Source: JAFGVL01 sp963662245 (GTDB lineage Bacteria; Bacteroidota; Bacteroidia; Bacteroidales; Paludibacteraceae). Taken from it: DNA of 64,000 nt. The notes under the pieces are model-generated. The model was not told where the DNA came from, searched no databases, and saw only the letters and a list, made by a program, of their open reading frames with translations. The position numbers and the translations under genes were made by a program. Below are positions 34,563-41,799 of the stretch, one piece after another. The stretch covers positions 248,001-312,000 of the forward strand of contig CAXXVQ010000009.1 in the NCBI GenBank assembly GCA_963662245.2, read 5' to 3'. The stretch's first letter is position 1; every line of letters starts with the position of its first letter.

Positions 34563-35784
34563 ATGTTTTAAACATTAAGTTTGGGTCTCCTCCGCATTGT
34601 TGAACTATCATTGCCATTCCAAGATTTCTAATTTCCATGGACAGTCTTCTTTTTGCCGTAGTGTAACTTATGTTGTTTATTTTCTTGTAGATAAGAATAA
34701 GCATTGCAACAATTAAGGTCATGTATAAAATCACTTCAATTCCATTCTTATTTAACGAGACTAAATGGCTGACACTAAGTTCTTGCTTTATAAAACGGAA
34801 AAAAACTTCAATGTCCCATCTTCGTCTATAAGCATCTGCAATTTCTTGTGGAGTTAGTTTAAAATCATTAGAGATAAACCAAAATTGTTTTTGAGAATCA
34901 TCTTTTCTTTGCCCTATGATTAGCCGAAAAGGCTGATCAAGGAGTTCTTCGCGATAGTGAGTATTACCTTTTGTATTATTAATTTTCACTCCAGTATACA
35001 GAAACACTTTACTGTCCTTGAGTAGCGTTAATTCGCCTAAATCCAACGAGGTATTATCATTAATTAATGATTCTAGTTCTTCGTATTTTCGGTTTTCTTT
35101 TAATCTGGCCACAAAGCTTATTTCTTGCTTAGAAAAGTCTTTCATGGTTCTAGAGGATTGCAGTCCTCTATCTATCACATATAAATTGGTGTGACCTACT
35201 TGCTGCTTTATATGAGAGAAAACCACTTTAGGTAATGCAACATCTTCGCTGCAATGGCTTTGTTCAGTAAACACTTGCGCTTCACAAGGAAATAATCCAT
35301 CAAAAGCAAGACTGTACTTAACAGCTTTCTTTCCACATGAATTATGATTTAAACCTTCAATGAGTTTACCCGACAAATCGTAAACCATAGAGCTGTCAAC
35401 TCGTATTAGATTATACTTGTCTCTTTCAGTTGAGCTATATAAATCTGAGAACTGAGTATAAATGCATTGATAAATTTCTTTAAAGTAATTAGAATCAATC
35501 TTTGAGAGTCTCTCTGAAATAGAGCTTCGTCGAACTTTATCTTCTTGATCAAGATTGAACAGAAGTTTAAAAACAGAATCGTTAAATGTGTCTTCTAGAC
35601 TTCTTTGACTTAGCCTCTCATTATTTAAAAGCCCATAGAGTAAAAGATAAAACATCTTTTTACCATGTAATACTTTTGAATAATGGTCAACCTTAGTGGT
35701 TTCTGACAAATGACTTAATAATGCTTCAGGGATTACATTAAGTATCTCTGATGCGGTTACTTTGTGATCTTTAAATACTGACAT
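34561..35784 (-). CDS. IS4-family transposase (DDE, YREK)
   Basis: A 407-residue transposase if started at ATG 35784 (MSVFKDHKVTASEIL); an in-frame ATG at 35835 would add 17 residues. An N-terminal helical region (DUF4372-like, ~1-95) precedes the DDE core: VDSSMVYDLSGKL (first Asp, ~124), LYVIDRGLQSSRT (second Asp, ~195) and YRRRWDIEVFFRFIKQEL near residue 340, the Y-R-E-K signature that defines IS4 transposases and holds the catalytic Glu. The frame is complete, so the element may be active. The stop lies in the T-run of the end terminator. Confidence 0.93.
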   Translation of the reverse strand: MSVFKDHKVTASEILNVIPEALLSHLSETTKVDHYSKVLHGKKMFYLLLYGLLNNERLSQRSLEDTFNDSVFKLLFNLDQEDKVRRSSISERLSKIDSNYFKEIYQCIYTQFSDLYSSTERDKYNLIRVDSSMVYDLSGKLIEGLNHNSCGKKAVKYSLAFDGLFPCEAQVFTEQSHCSEDVALPKVVFSHIKQQVGHTNLYVIDRGLQSSRTMKDFSKQEISFVARLKENRKYEELESLINDNTSLDLGELTLLKDSKVFLYTGVKINNTKGNTHYREELLDQPFRLIIGQRKDDSQKQFWFISNDFKLTPQEIADAYRRRWDIEVFFRFIKQELSVSHLVSLNKNGIEVILYMTLIVAMLILIYKKINNISYTTAKRRLSMEIRNLGMAMIVQQCGGDPNLMFKT

Positions 35785-35879
35785 AACTATTTGATTATCA
35801 GACACAAAGATAGTGAAAACATATTGAATATGCAAGTTAATTCATTGATATTCAATTGATTAAACACATTTTTATAAAC

Positions 35880-35909
35880 AAAAAAATGGTCGGAATTTCT
35901 TCCGACCAT
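35880..35909 (-). terminator. Inward-facing terminator at the right end of the IS4-type element
   Basis: On the minus strand ATGGTCGGAA/TTCCGACCAT forms a 10-bp perfect stem with a 4-nt loop and is followed by a T-run. It would stop leftward transcription entering the element. Confidence 0.85.
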
Positions 35910-35982
35910 GACTGGCTTATTGCCGACTTTTTTCGTTTTAAAATCTTTACCTTTGAGAGTGAAATTAAATAAGAAATAAGAT

Positions 35983-36909
35983 ATGAGTTTAAAATATGCA
36001 ATTGTTGGTACAGGCGCTATTGGTGGGTATTTTGGAGGAAGATTAGCTGAGGCAGGAAAAGATGTGCATTTCCTTTTGCATTCAGATTATGAGCATGTAA
36101 AACATCACGGATTAAAGGTTGATTCGGTTGAGGGTAATTTTCATTTGACTGAGGTGAATTGCTATGCATCATCTAAAGAGATGCCTGTTTGTGATGTGGT
36201 TTTAGTTTGTTTGAAAACAACACAGAATTATTTATTGAAAGAAATATTACTGCCTTTGGTAAGTGAGAATTCATTGGTAATCTTGATTCAAAATGGATTT
36301 GGTCTAGAAGCTGAATTAGCAAAATATTTTCCTAAAATGAATATAGCCGGAGGGTTAGCATTTATTGGTTCAGGGAAAATAGCTCCTGGACACATCTTAC
36401 ATACAGATTTTGGACGCATTAATATTGGAATGTTTCAAGGAGAAGGTCTTGATAAACTTGAGGAAATAAAGAACGATTTTGCTGATAGTAAAGTGCAAAT
36501 AGAGTTAACGAAGAATCTTGTGAAAGCAAGATGGCAAAAGCTTGTATGGAATGTGCCTTATAATGGTTTGTGTGTAGTAATGAATTGTACTTGTGATAAG
36601 TTAAATGCACAGCCGGATATGAGAACCTTGGTTCGTGATTTAATGATGGAAGTTGTAGAAGCATCTGTTGCTTGTGGTTATCCATTGTCTCCAGATGCTG
36701 CAGATAAAATGCTTGCCCATACAGATAGTATGACGCCTTATTCGCCAAGTATGAAGCTGGATTTTGACCATAAAAGAGCAATGGAAATTGAGGCGATTTA
36801 TTCCTTATCAATAAAAGAAGCTGCAAAGTGTGGGTATGCAATGAAAAAGGTGGAAATGCTAGAAAAACAGTTGAAATTTATTCAAGCAAATTATTATCAA
36901 ACGCCCTAG
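35983..36909 (+). CDS. 2-dehydropantoate 2-reductase family protein
   Basis: A 308-residue ketopantoate reductase-like protein. The N-terminal NADPH-binding Rossmann fold opens KYAIVGTGAIGGYFGGRLAE (G-x-G-x-x-G, residues 4-23). VLVCLKTTQN (~72-81) marks the end of the nucleotide domain, and the all-helical C-terminal domain has the catalytic K in NLVKARWQKLVWNVPYNGL (~182-200; W-x-K-x-x-x-N). The canonical enzyme PanE makes pantoate for coenzyme A. No other pan gene is nearby and many family members are not true PanE, so the symbol is withheld. Its promoter region is now next to the IS4-type element. Confidence 0.85.
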   Translation: MSLKYAIVGTGAIGGYFGGRLAEAGKDVHFLLHSDYEHVKHHGLKVDSVEGNFHLTEVNCYASSKEMPVCDVVLVCLKTTQNYLLKEILLPLVSENSLVILIQNGFGLEAELAKYFPKMNIAGGLAFIGSGKIAPGHILHTDFGRINIGMFQGEGLDKLEEIKNDFADSKVQIELTKNLVKARWQKLVWNVPYNGLCVVMNCTCDKLNAQPDMRTLVRDLMMEVVEASVACGYPLSPDAADKMLAHTDSMTPYSPSMKLDFDHKRAMEIEAIYSLSIKEAAKCGYAMKKVEMLEKQLKFIQANYYQTP

Positions 36910-36949
36910 ATATATTACACAACATGTATTGTAATTCTTTTTGTTAACA

Positions 36950-36982
36950 TTTGCTGTTAATTCAAAAAATCTCTTAAATTTG
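36950..36982 (+). promoter_or_regulatory. pckA promoter (TTTG-21 nt-TAAATTTG)
   Basis: TTTG at 36950-36953 and TAAATTTG at 36975-36982 with a 21-nt spacer match the Bacteroidota -33/-7 consensus. It lies 65 bp before the pckA ATG. Confidence 0.7.
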
Positions 36983-37046
36983 TATGCGTGGTTGTAAATC
37001 TTATAGCTATTCCTTTGAAGTTACTTACACTTAAAATATTGATATT

Positions 37047-38651
37047 ATGGCAAATTTAGATTTATCAAAGTATGGAATACTTGATGTAACTGAGGTGGTG
37101 TACAATCCTTCATATGAGCAATTGTATGAGGAAGAATTAAATCCTAATCTTAAAGGATACGAAAAAGGTCAACTTACTGAACTGGGGGCAGTGAATGTAA
37201 TGACTGGTATTTTTACTGGGCGTTCGCCAAAAGACAAATTTATTGTAAAAGATGATGCGACTAAGGATACCTTTTGGTGGACTACGGAGCATGCTCCAAA
37301 TGACAATAAACCTACTACGCCTGAAGTTTGGAAGGATTTGAAAAGCCTTGTTGCAAAGGAACTTTCAGGACAGAGAATCTTTGTTGTTGACACTTATTGT
37401 GGCGCAAATGAGGATACACGATTAAAGGTTCGTTTTATAACTGAGGTTGCATGGCAGGCGCATTTTGTCACAAACATGTTTATTCGTCCAACGAAAGAGG
37501 AACTGGAGGCTTACGGTGACCCAGATTTTGTGGTTCTAAATGCATCAAAGGTTACTAATCCAAAATGGAAAGAGCATGGCTTGCATTCAGAAAACTTTAC
37601 TGTTTTCAACTTAACTGAAAAAATGCAAGTAATTGGTGGAACATGGTATGGTGGAGAAATGAAAAAAGGTATTTTCTCTATGATGAACTACTATTTGCCA
37701 TTAAGAGGAATTTCTTCTATGCACTGTTCTGCTAATGTTGGTAAAGATGGAGATACTGCAATCTTCTTTGGTCTTTCCGGAACTGGAAAAACAACGCTTT
37801 CTACTGACTCTTCTCGTCAGCTTATTGGTGATGATGAGCATGGATGGGATGATGGTGGTGTATTTAACTTTGAAGGTGGCTGTTATGCGAAAACAATTCA
37901 TCTTGACAAAGAATCAGAACCTGAGATCTTCCATGCAATCAAAAAAGATGCTTTGTTGGAGAATGTTACAGTAGACGCAAATGGTAAGATTGACTTTGAC
38001 GATAATTCAACTACTGAAAATACGCGTGTTTCTTATCCAATTTATCATATTGAAAATATTGTAAAACCAGCCTCAAAAGCCGGGCATGCAACTAAAGTGA
38101 TTTTCCTTTCGGCAGATGCTTTTGGTGTATTGCCTCCAGTATCAAAATTGACTAAAGGACAAACTAAATATCATTTCCTTTCAGGGTTTACAGCTAAACT
38201 TGCAGGAACTGAACTTAATGTAACTGAGCCTGTTCCAACATTCTCTGCTTGTTTTGGAGAAGCATTCTTATCTCTTCACCCAACAAAATATGGAGAAGAG
38301 CTAGTGAAAAAGATGGAAGAACATGGAGCTGAGGCATATTTAGTAAATACTGGTTGGAATGGAACTGGTAAGCGTATCTCTATTAAAGATACTCGTGGTA
38401 TTATTAATGAGATTTTGAGTGGAGATATTGAAAAAGCAGAAATGAAAAAGATTCCAATCTTTGATTTAGAAGTTCCTGTTTCTCTTCCAGGGGTTAATCC
38501 TCAAATTCTTGATCCTCGAGACACATATGCAAATCCTGCGGATTGGGAAGAAAAGGCTAAGCATTTAGCAGAATTGTTTATTAAAAATTTTGAGAAATTT
38601 ACTGATACTCCAGAAGGTAAAGAATTAGTAAAATCTGGGCCTCAATTATAA
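37047..38651 (+). CDS. pckA: Phosphoenolpyruvate carboxykinase (ATP)
   Basis: A 534-residue cytosolic enzyme converting oxaloacetate and ATP to phosphoenolpyruvate and CO2; in anaerobic Bacteroidota it often runs in the carboxylating direction towards succinate. Signatures: TGIFTGRSPKDKFIV (~52-66), YYLPLRGISSMHCSAN (~212-227, substrate and metal binding), the P-loop kinase motif GLSGTGKTTLS (~240-250), LIGDDEHGWDDGGVFNFEGG (~257-276) and RGIINEIL. Full length, ATP-dependent type. Own promoter and terminator. Confidence 0.98.
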   Translation: MANLDLSKYGILDVTEVVYNPSYEQLYEEELNPNLKGYEKGQLTELGAVNVMTGIFTGRSPKDKFIVKDDATKDTFWWTTEHAPNDNKPTTPEVWKDLKSLVAKELSGQRIFVVDTYCGANEDTRLKVRFITEVAWQAHFVTNMFIRPTKEELEAYGDPDFVVLNASKVTNPKWKEHGLHSENFTVFNLTEKMQVIGGTWYGGEMKKGIFSMMNYYLPLRGISSMHCSANVGKDGDTAIFFGLSGTGKTTLSTDSSRQLIGDDEHGWDDGGVFNFEGGCYAKTIHLDKESEPEIFHAIKKDALLENVTVDANGKIDFDDNSTTENTRVSYPIYHIENIVKPASKAGHATKVIFLSADAFGVLPPVSKLTKGQTKYHFLSGFTAKLAGTELNVTEPVPTFSACFGEAFLSLHPTKYGEELVKKMEEHGAEAYLVNTGWNGTGKRISIKDTRGIINEILSGDIEKAEMKKIPIFDLEVPVSLPGVNPQILDPRDTYANPADWEEKAKHLAELFIKNFEKFTDTPEGKELVKSGPQL

Positions 38652-38672
38652 TTGATAAACTTTGAATATATT

Positions 38673-38706
38673 AAAAAGCCACCTGTAGTTTAGGTGGCTT
38701 TTTTTG
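38673..38706 (+). terminator. Intrinsic terminator of pckA
   Basis: AAAAAGCCACCT/AGGTGGCTTTTT, a 12-bp stem around GTAGTTT, with a T-run. The IS3 element begins 8 bp later. Confidence 0.93.
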
Positions 38707-38753
38707 TAAATAATGTCCCGTCCTAAAATAAGTTGACAATAATTAGACTTATT

Positions 38754-39152
38754 ATGGAAGACTTAAGTAAACAAAGAAAGAAACGCAGTCAAAAGGATTA
38801 CACATTAGGCTTTAAATTAGATCTAGTTTCTCGCATAGAAAAAGGCGAGATGACTTATAAACAAGCGCAATCCACTTATGGGATACAAGGCAGAAGTACA
38901 GTTTTGGTTTGGTTAAGAAAACATGGTACTTTAGACTGGTCAAAACCCAATGAAAGATTTATGCCTACTGCTAAAAGAAAAGAAACCCCAGCTCAAAAGA
39001 TTAAACGATTAGAAAAAGAGTTAGAGGAAGAGAAACTTAAAACCCTGTTTCTAGATACGATGATTGATATAGCAGATGAACGCTATGGAACCGGAATCAG
39101 AAAAAAGTTCTCATCCCAACAGTCACAACGCTCCGACAAGAAAAAGGAATAA
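38754..39152 (+). CDS. IS3 transposase OrfA
   Basis: A 132-residue protein starting at ATG 38754 (MEDLSKQRKKRSQKD); an upstream TTG-type start at 38733 is less likely. Helix-turn-helix at ~14-60 (YTLGFKLDLVSRIEKGEM, then YGIQGRSTVLVWLRKHG), then a leucine-zipper/coiled coil (~83-105: IKRLEKELEEEKLKTLFLD). OrfA binds the IS ends and also forms the N-terminus of OrfAB. Near its end A_AAA_AAG (39101-39107) is in the right frame for a -1 shift into OrfB. Confidence 0.92.
   Translation: MEDLSKQRKKRSQKDYTLGFKLDLVSRIEKGEMTYKQAQSTYGIQGRSTVLVWLRKHGTLDWSKPNERFMPTAKRKETPAQKIKRLEKELEEEKLKTLFLDTMIDIADERYGTGIRKKFSSQQSQRSDKKKE
39101..39107 (+). promoter_or_regulatory. Programmed -1 frameshift slippery site in the IS3 element
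   Basis: AAAAAAG, read A_AAA_AAG in the OrfA frame. In the -1 frame the OrfB coding sequence is already open here (VLIPTVTTLRQEKGIS...), so slippage yields OrfAB. Confidence 0.8.
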
Positions 39153-39991
39153 GCCTTTCAAAATCTTGTAGATTGTTTGGGATAAGTAGACAAGCATTAT
39201 ATCAATCAAATGCTAGAATAGTTCTACGGGAGCAACAGTTGCAAAAAGTAAAGCAGTTAGTTGAGACTACACGAATGCAGATGCCAAGAATAGGCACTCG
39301 AAAACTCTACAGCCTGCTAGAAGCTGACCTCAAGAAGCAAGGAATCAAAATTGGTAGAGATGCTCTGTTTAACTTCTTAAGAAGAGAGCACCTACTGGTA
39401 AAACCAAAGAAAAATTATACAAAGACAACTCACTCAAAACATTGGTTAAGAAAACATCCTAACTTGTACACAAACAAACAAGTTAAAGAAGCAGAAGAAG
39501 TTTTTGTAAGCGACATAACATACCTAAACTCAAGACAAGGAACTCATTATTTATCCTTAGTTACAGATGCATACAGCAGAAAAATAATGGGTTATCAGCT
39601 AAGTAATAATATGAATACTGAAAATGTGGTTAAGGCTTTAAAAATGGCTATTAGAAACAAGCAAACAAATAAAGTGACTATACATCATTCTGACAGAGGA
39701 TTACAATACTGTTCCAGTCTATATCAAGAAACTTTAGCTAAAGCAAATATGCTTCCTTCAATGACAGATGGATATGACTGTTATCAAAATGCTTTAGCAG
39801 AAAGAGTTAATGGAATATTAAAACAAGAATTTTTATTGTATAATTGTAATAGCTTTAATGAACTTAATGAGCTAGTAAAAGAGTCAATAGCAACTTATAA
39901 CTCTAAAAGACCTCATTTATCTCTAGGGATGAAGACTCCTGATTTTGTGCATAAAAAAACCAGAGAAGAAAGCTTCTCTGGTCTTAATTAA
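39101..39991 (+). CDS. IS3 transposase OrfB (catalytic part, made as OrfAB fusion)
   Basis: The frame is open well before its first possible start codon (TTG at 39173): from the slippery site it reads VLIPTVTTLRQEKGISLSKS and continues into CRLFGISRQALYQ, the usual OrfB beginning. From 39173 alone it has 272 residues. The DDE integrase core (rve domain) shows VFVSDITYLNSRQG (first Asp), IHHSDRGLQYCS (second Asp) and NALAERVNGILKQEF (Glu). The end NSKRPHLSLGMKTPDF is the family's typical tail. Intact. A hairpin lies in the 3-prime end of the coding region. Confidence 0.9.
   Translation, partial: KKVLIPTVTTLRQEKGISLSKSCRLFGISRQALYQSNARIVLREQQLQKVKQLVETTRMQMPRIGTRKLYSLLEADLKKQGIKIGRDALFNFLRREHLLVKPKKNYTKTTHSKHWLRKHPNLYTNKQVKEAEEVFVSDITYLNSRQGTHYLSLVTDAYSRKIMGYQLSNNMNTENVVKALKMAIRNKQTNKVTIHHSDRGLQYCSSLYQETLAKANMLPSMTDGYDCYQNALAERVNGILKQEFLLYNCNSFNELNELVKESIATYNSKRPHLSLGMKTPDFVHKKTREESFSGLN
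39952..39983 (-). terminator. Hairpin near the right end of the IS3 element
   Basis: ACCAGAGAAG/CTTCTCTGGT, a 10-bp stem with an AAAG loop, within the end of orfB. On the minus strand it is followed by seven T, so it would stop antisense transcription entering the element from the right. Confidence 0.6.
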
Positions 39992-40073
39992 TTTTATTAA
40001 AAACTGTCAACCTATTTTAGGACGACACATAATTAAAATATTGATATTTAACTGCGTATTTGCATCTCTGAAA

Positions 40074-40103
40074 TTGTATGCTAAAAAATTTGCATTAAAT
40101 TTG
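40074..40103 (+). promoter_or_regulatory. Promoter of the GH28 gene (TTG-19 nt-TAAATTTG)
   Basis: TTG at 40074-40076 and TAAATTTG at 40096-40103 with a 19-nt spacer fit the Bacteroidota consensus; 34 bp before the ATG. It lies wholly outside the IS3 element. Confidence 0.65.
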
Positions 40104-40137
40104 TTGCACTTGAATCAAACTAGAAACCTAATATATT

Positions 40138-41571
40138 ATGAAAAAATTATTTGTTATTTCGCTAGCAGTAGTTAGTAGTTTAAGTTCTTGTATGGCCCAG
40201 TCGAAGACTTTAGATATGTCTAAACCTTGGGATGCAATGACAGAAGTGTTGAAAGATATCAAAGACCCAGTATTTGCTGATGCAAAATATGTGATTACTG
40301 ATTTTGGTGCCAAAGAGGGTGTTGAAGATTATAAGAGTGGAGCGATCAATAAAGCAATTAATGAATGTTCTGCTAAAGGAGGAGGGATGGTAATTGTCCC
40401 TAAAGGTGTTTTTTATACCGGGCCTATTACATTAAAAAGCAATGTTAACCTTCACCTAGAGGATGGAGCTGTTTTAAAGTTTTCTACTAATCCTGAAGAT
40501 TATTTACCAGCAGTTCGTACTGTGTGGGAAGGATGGGACTGTATTAACTATCGTCCATTAATTTATGCAAAAGGGGAAACTAATATTGCAATTACAGGTA
40601 ATGGTGTTTTAGACGGACAAGCTACAGATTTTAACTGGTGGCCATGGAAAGGAAAAAAAGAGCATGGTTATAAAGAAGGAATGGTTAGCCAAGAATGGAA
40701 TGGGACAAAAGAAAATGGAGGTAGAAATAAACTATCTAAAATGGAAGAGGATGGAGTTCCAATGGAGAAACGAATCATGACCTTTGAAGATAGACTTCGT
40801 CCATCATTTGTTGAGCCTCAAGAATGTAAAAATGTATTGCTAGAAGGATTTACTCTGACAAATTCACCATTCTGGTGTCTTCACCCATTTGTTTGTGAAA
40901 ATGTAACTGTGCGTGGGGTAACTGTAAAAAGTCATGGACCAAACAATGATGGTTGCGATCCGGAATCATGTACTAATGTCTTGATTGAGAAATGTAAATT
41001 TGATACTGGCGATGACTGTATTGCAATTAAATCAGGGAAAAATAGTGATGGTAGAAATAGAGGAATTCCAAGTAAAAATATTGTTGTAAGAAACTGTGAA
41101 ATGAAAGACGGTCACGGTGGTGTGGTTCTTGGAAGTGAGATTTCAGGGAATGTGCAAAATGTTTGGGTAGAAGATTGTGAAATGGATAGCCCAAATCTTG
41201 ACCGTGTAATTCGTATTAAATCCAACCCAATTCGTGGTGGGGAGTTGAAGAACTTCTTTATCAGAAATATTAAAGTTGGTGTATGTAAAGAAGCCGTTTT
41301 CCGTGTAGAGATGAAATATGAGAAAGTGTTTGAAGGTCCTAATATGCCTTTAGTAGAAAATTTCTTACTTGAAAATGTAACAAGTAATGGTAGTAAATAT
41401 GGTATTTGGATTGATGGGTTTGAAAACTCTCCTAAGAAACAAGTTTCAGGAGTTGTAATTAAAAACTGTTCATTTAACAATGTGAAAACTCCATATAAAA
41501 TTGTAGGAGCAGAAAATGTTGTTTTTGAAGATTTGACAATCAACGGAGAGAAAGTAAATTATAAAGAGTAA
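40138..41571 (+). CDS. Polygalacturonase-type glycoside hydrolase (GH28)
   Basis: A 477-residue protein that hydrolyses galacturonan or related pectin backbones. The signal sequence ends SSLSSC, a plausible lipobox with Cys at residue 18, so it may be an outer-membrane or periplasmic lipoprotein. The beta-helix carries the GH28 catalytic set: GPNNDGCDPES (N-x-D, ~260), FDTGDDCIAIKSG (D-D, ~286), KDGHGGVVLGSE (G-H-G, ~323) and RVIRIKSNP (R-x-K, ~360). All are intact. It carries no T9SS domain, unlike the pectate lyase at 15137; the two could act in sequence, outside and then at or inside the outer membrane. Own promoter and terminator. Confidence 0.94.
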   Translation: MKKLFVISLAVVSSLSSCMAQSKTLDMSKPWDAMTEVLKDIKDPVFADAKYVITDFGAKEGVEDYKSGAINKAINECSAKGGGMVIVPKGVFYTGPITLKSNVNLHLEDGAVLKFSTNPEDYLPAVRTVWEGWDCINYRPLIYAKGETNIAITGNGVLDGQATDFNWWPWKGKKEHGYKEGMVSQEWNGTKENGGRNKLSKMEEDGVPMEKRIMTFEDRLRPSFVEPQECKNVLLEGFTLTNSPFWCLHPFVCENVTVRGVTVKSHGPNNDGCDPESCTNVLIEKCKFDTGDDCIAIKSGKNSDGRNRGIPSKNIVVRNCEMKDGHGGVVLGSEISGNVQNVWVEDCEMDSPNLDRVIRIKSNPIRGGELKNFFIRNIKVGVCKEAVFRVEMKYEKVFEGPNMPLVENFLLENVTSNGSKYGIWIDGFENSPKKQVSGVVIKNCSFNNVKTPYKIVGAENVVFEDLTINGEKVNYKE

Positions 41572-41593
41572 TTGCTATTTCCTGAACAGATAT

Positions 41594-41631
41594 AAGGTCG
41601 TGCTAATTTTTAGTGCGACCTTTTCTTTTTT
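41594..41631 (+). terminator. Intrinsic terminator of the GH28 gene
   Basis: AAGGTCGTGCTA pairs with TAGTGCGACCTT (two G-U pairs), followed by TTCTTTTTT. Located 22 bp after the stop. Confidence 0.85.
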
Positions 41632-41699
41632 AGTTAGTAGAATGTAGGATTGGAGACTCTATTTTAGGTGTAAAAACATCTTTGTCCCAATTATTTTTT

Positions 41700-41707
41700 T
41701 ACTTTTG
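41700..41707 (+). promoter_or_regulatory. Candidate -7 box upstream of the YfhO gene
   Basis: TACTTTTG matches TAnnTTTG, 93 bp before the ATG. A TTTG lies at 41681-41684 but the 15-nt spacing is short. Confidence 0.4.
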
Positions 41708-41799
41708 CATAAATTTTCCGAAAACCGTGCCTAATCATTTTTTATTTTATTCAGAATAAGAAAGATAGTTGGTGTAAACTTCTAATTAAAAAATAGATA

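Larger units (their letters stand above)
34526..35913. mobile_element. IS4-type insertion sequence in the metK terminator loop
   Basis: A 1,388-bp element with ends AGTCATGGTCGGAAGA (left) and its complement (right). Flanking 11-bp target copies GGCTTATTGCC are at 34515-34525 and 35914-35924. One transposase gene, leftward. Each end holds a hairpin with a T-run facing inwards (34533-34562 and 35880-35909). A 249-bp relative with the same ends is at 62289-62537. Confidence 0.92.
38711..40032. mobile_element. IS3-family insertion sequence (38714-40029) with 3-bp target duplication
   Basis: A 1,316-bp element. Terminal repeats: left TGTCCCGTCCTAAAATAAGT, right (complement) TGTGTCGTCCTAAAATAGGT, both followed by TGACA. 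TAA flanks both sides (38711-38713, 40030-40032), a 3-bp target duplication typical of IS3. Two overlapping frames form the transposase by -1 frameshifting. Inserted between the pckA terminator and the polygalacturonase promoter. Confidence 0.92.

Noticed and set aside
36419..36841. 140-residue minus-strand frame opposite the ketopantoate-reductase-like gene
   Set aside because: Antisense to a clear enzyme gene; rich in H, L, Q, Y as expected from a shadow frame.
41112..41543. 143-residue minus-strand frame opposite the GH28 gene
   Set aside because: Lies entirely over the catalytic motifs of GH28 on the other strand; shadow frame.
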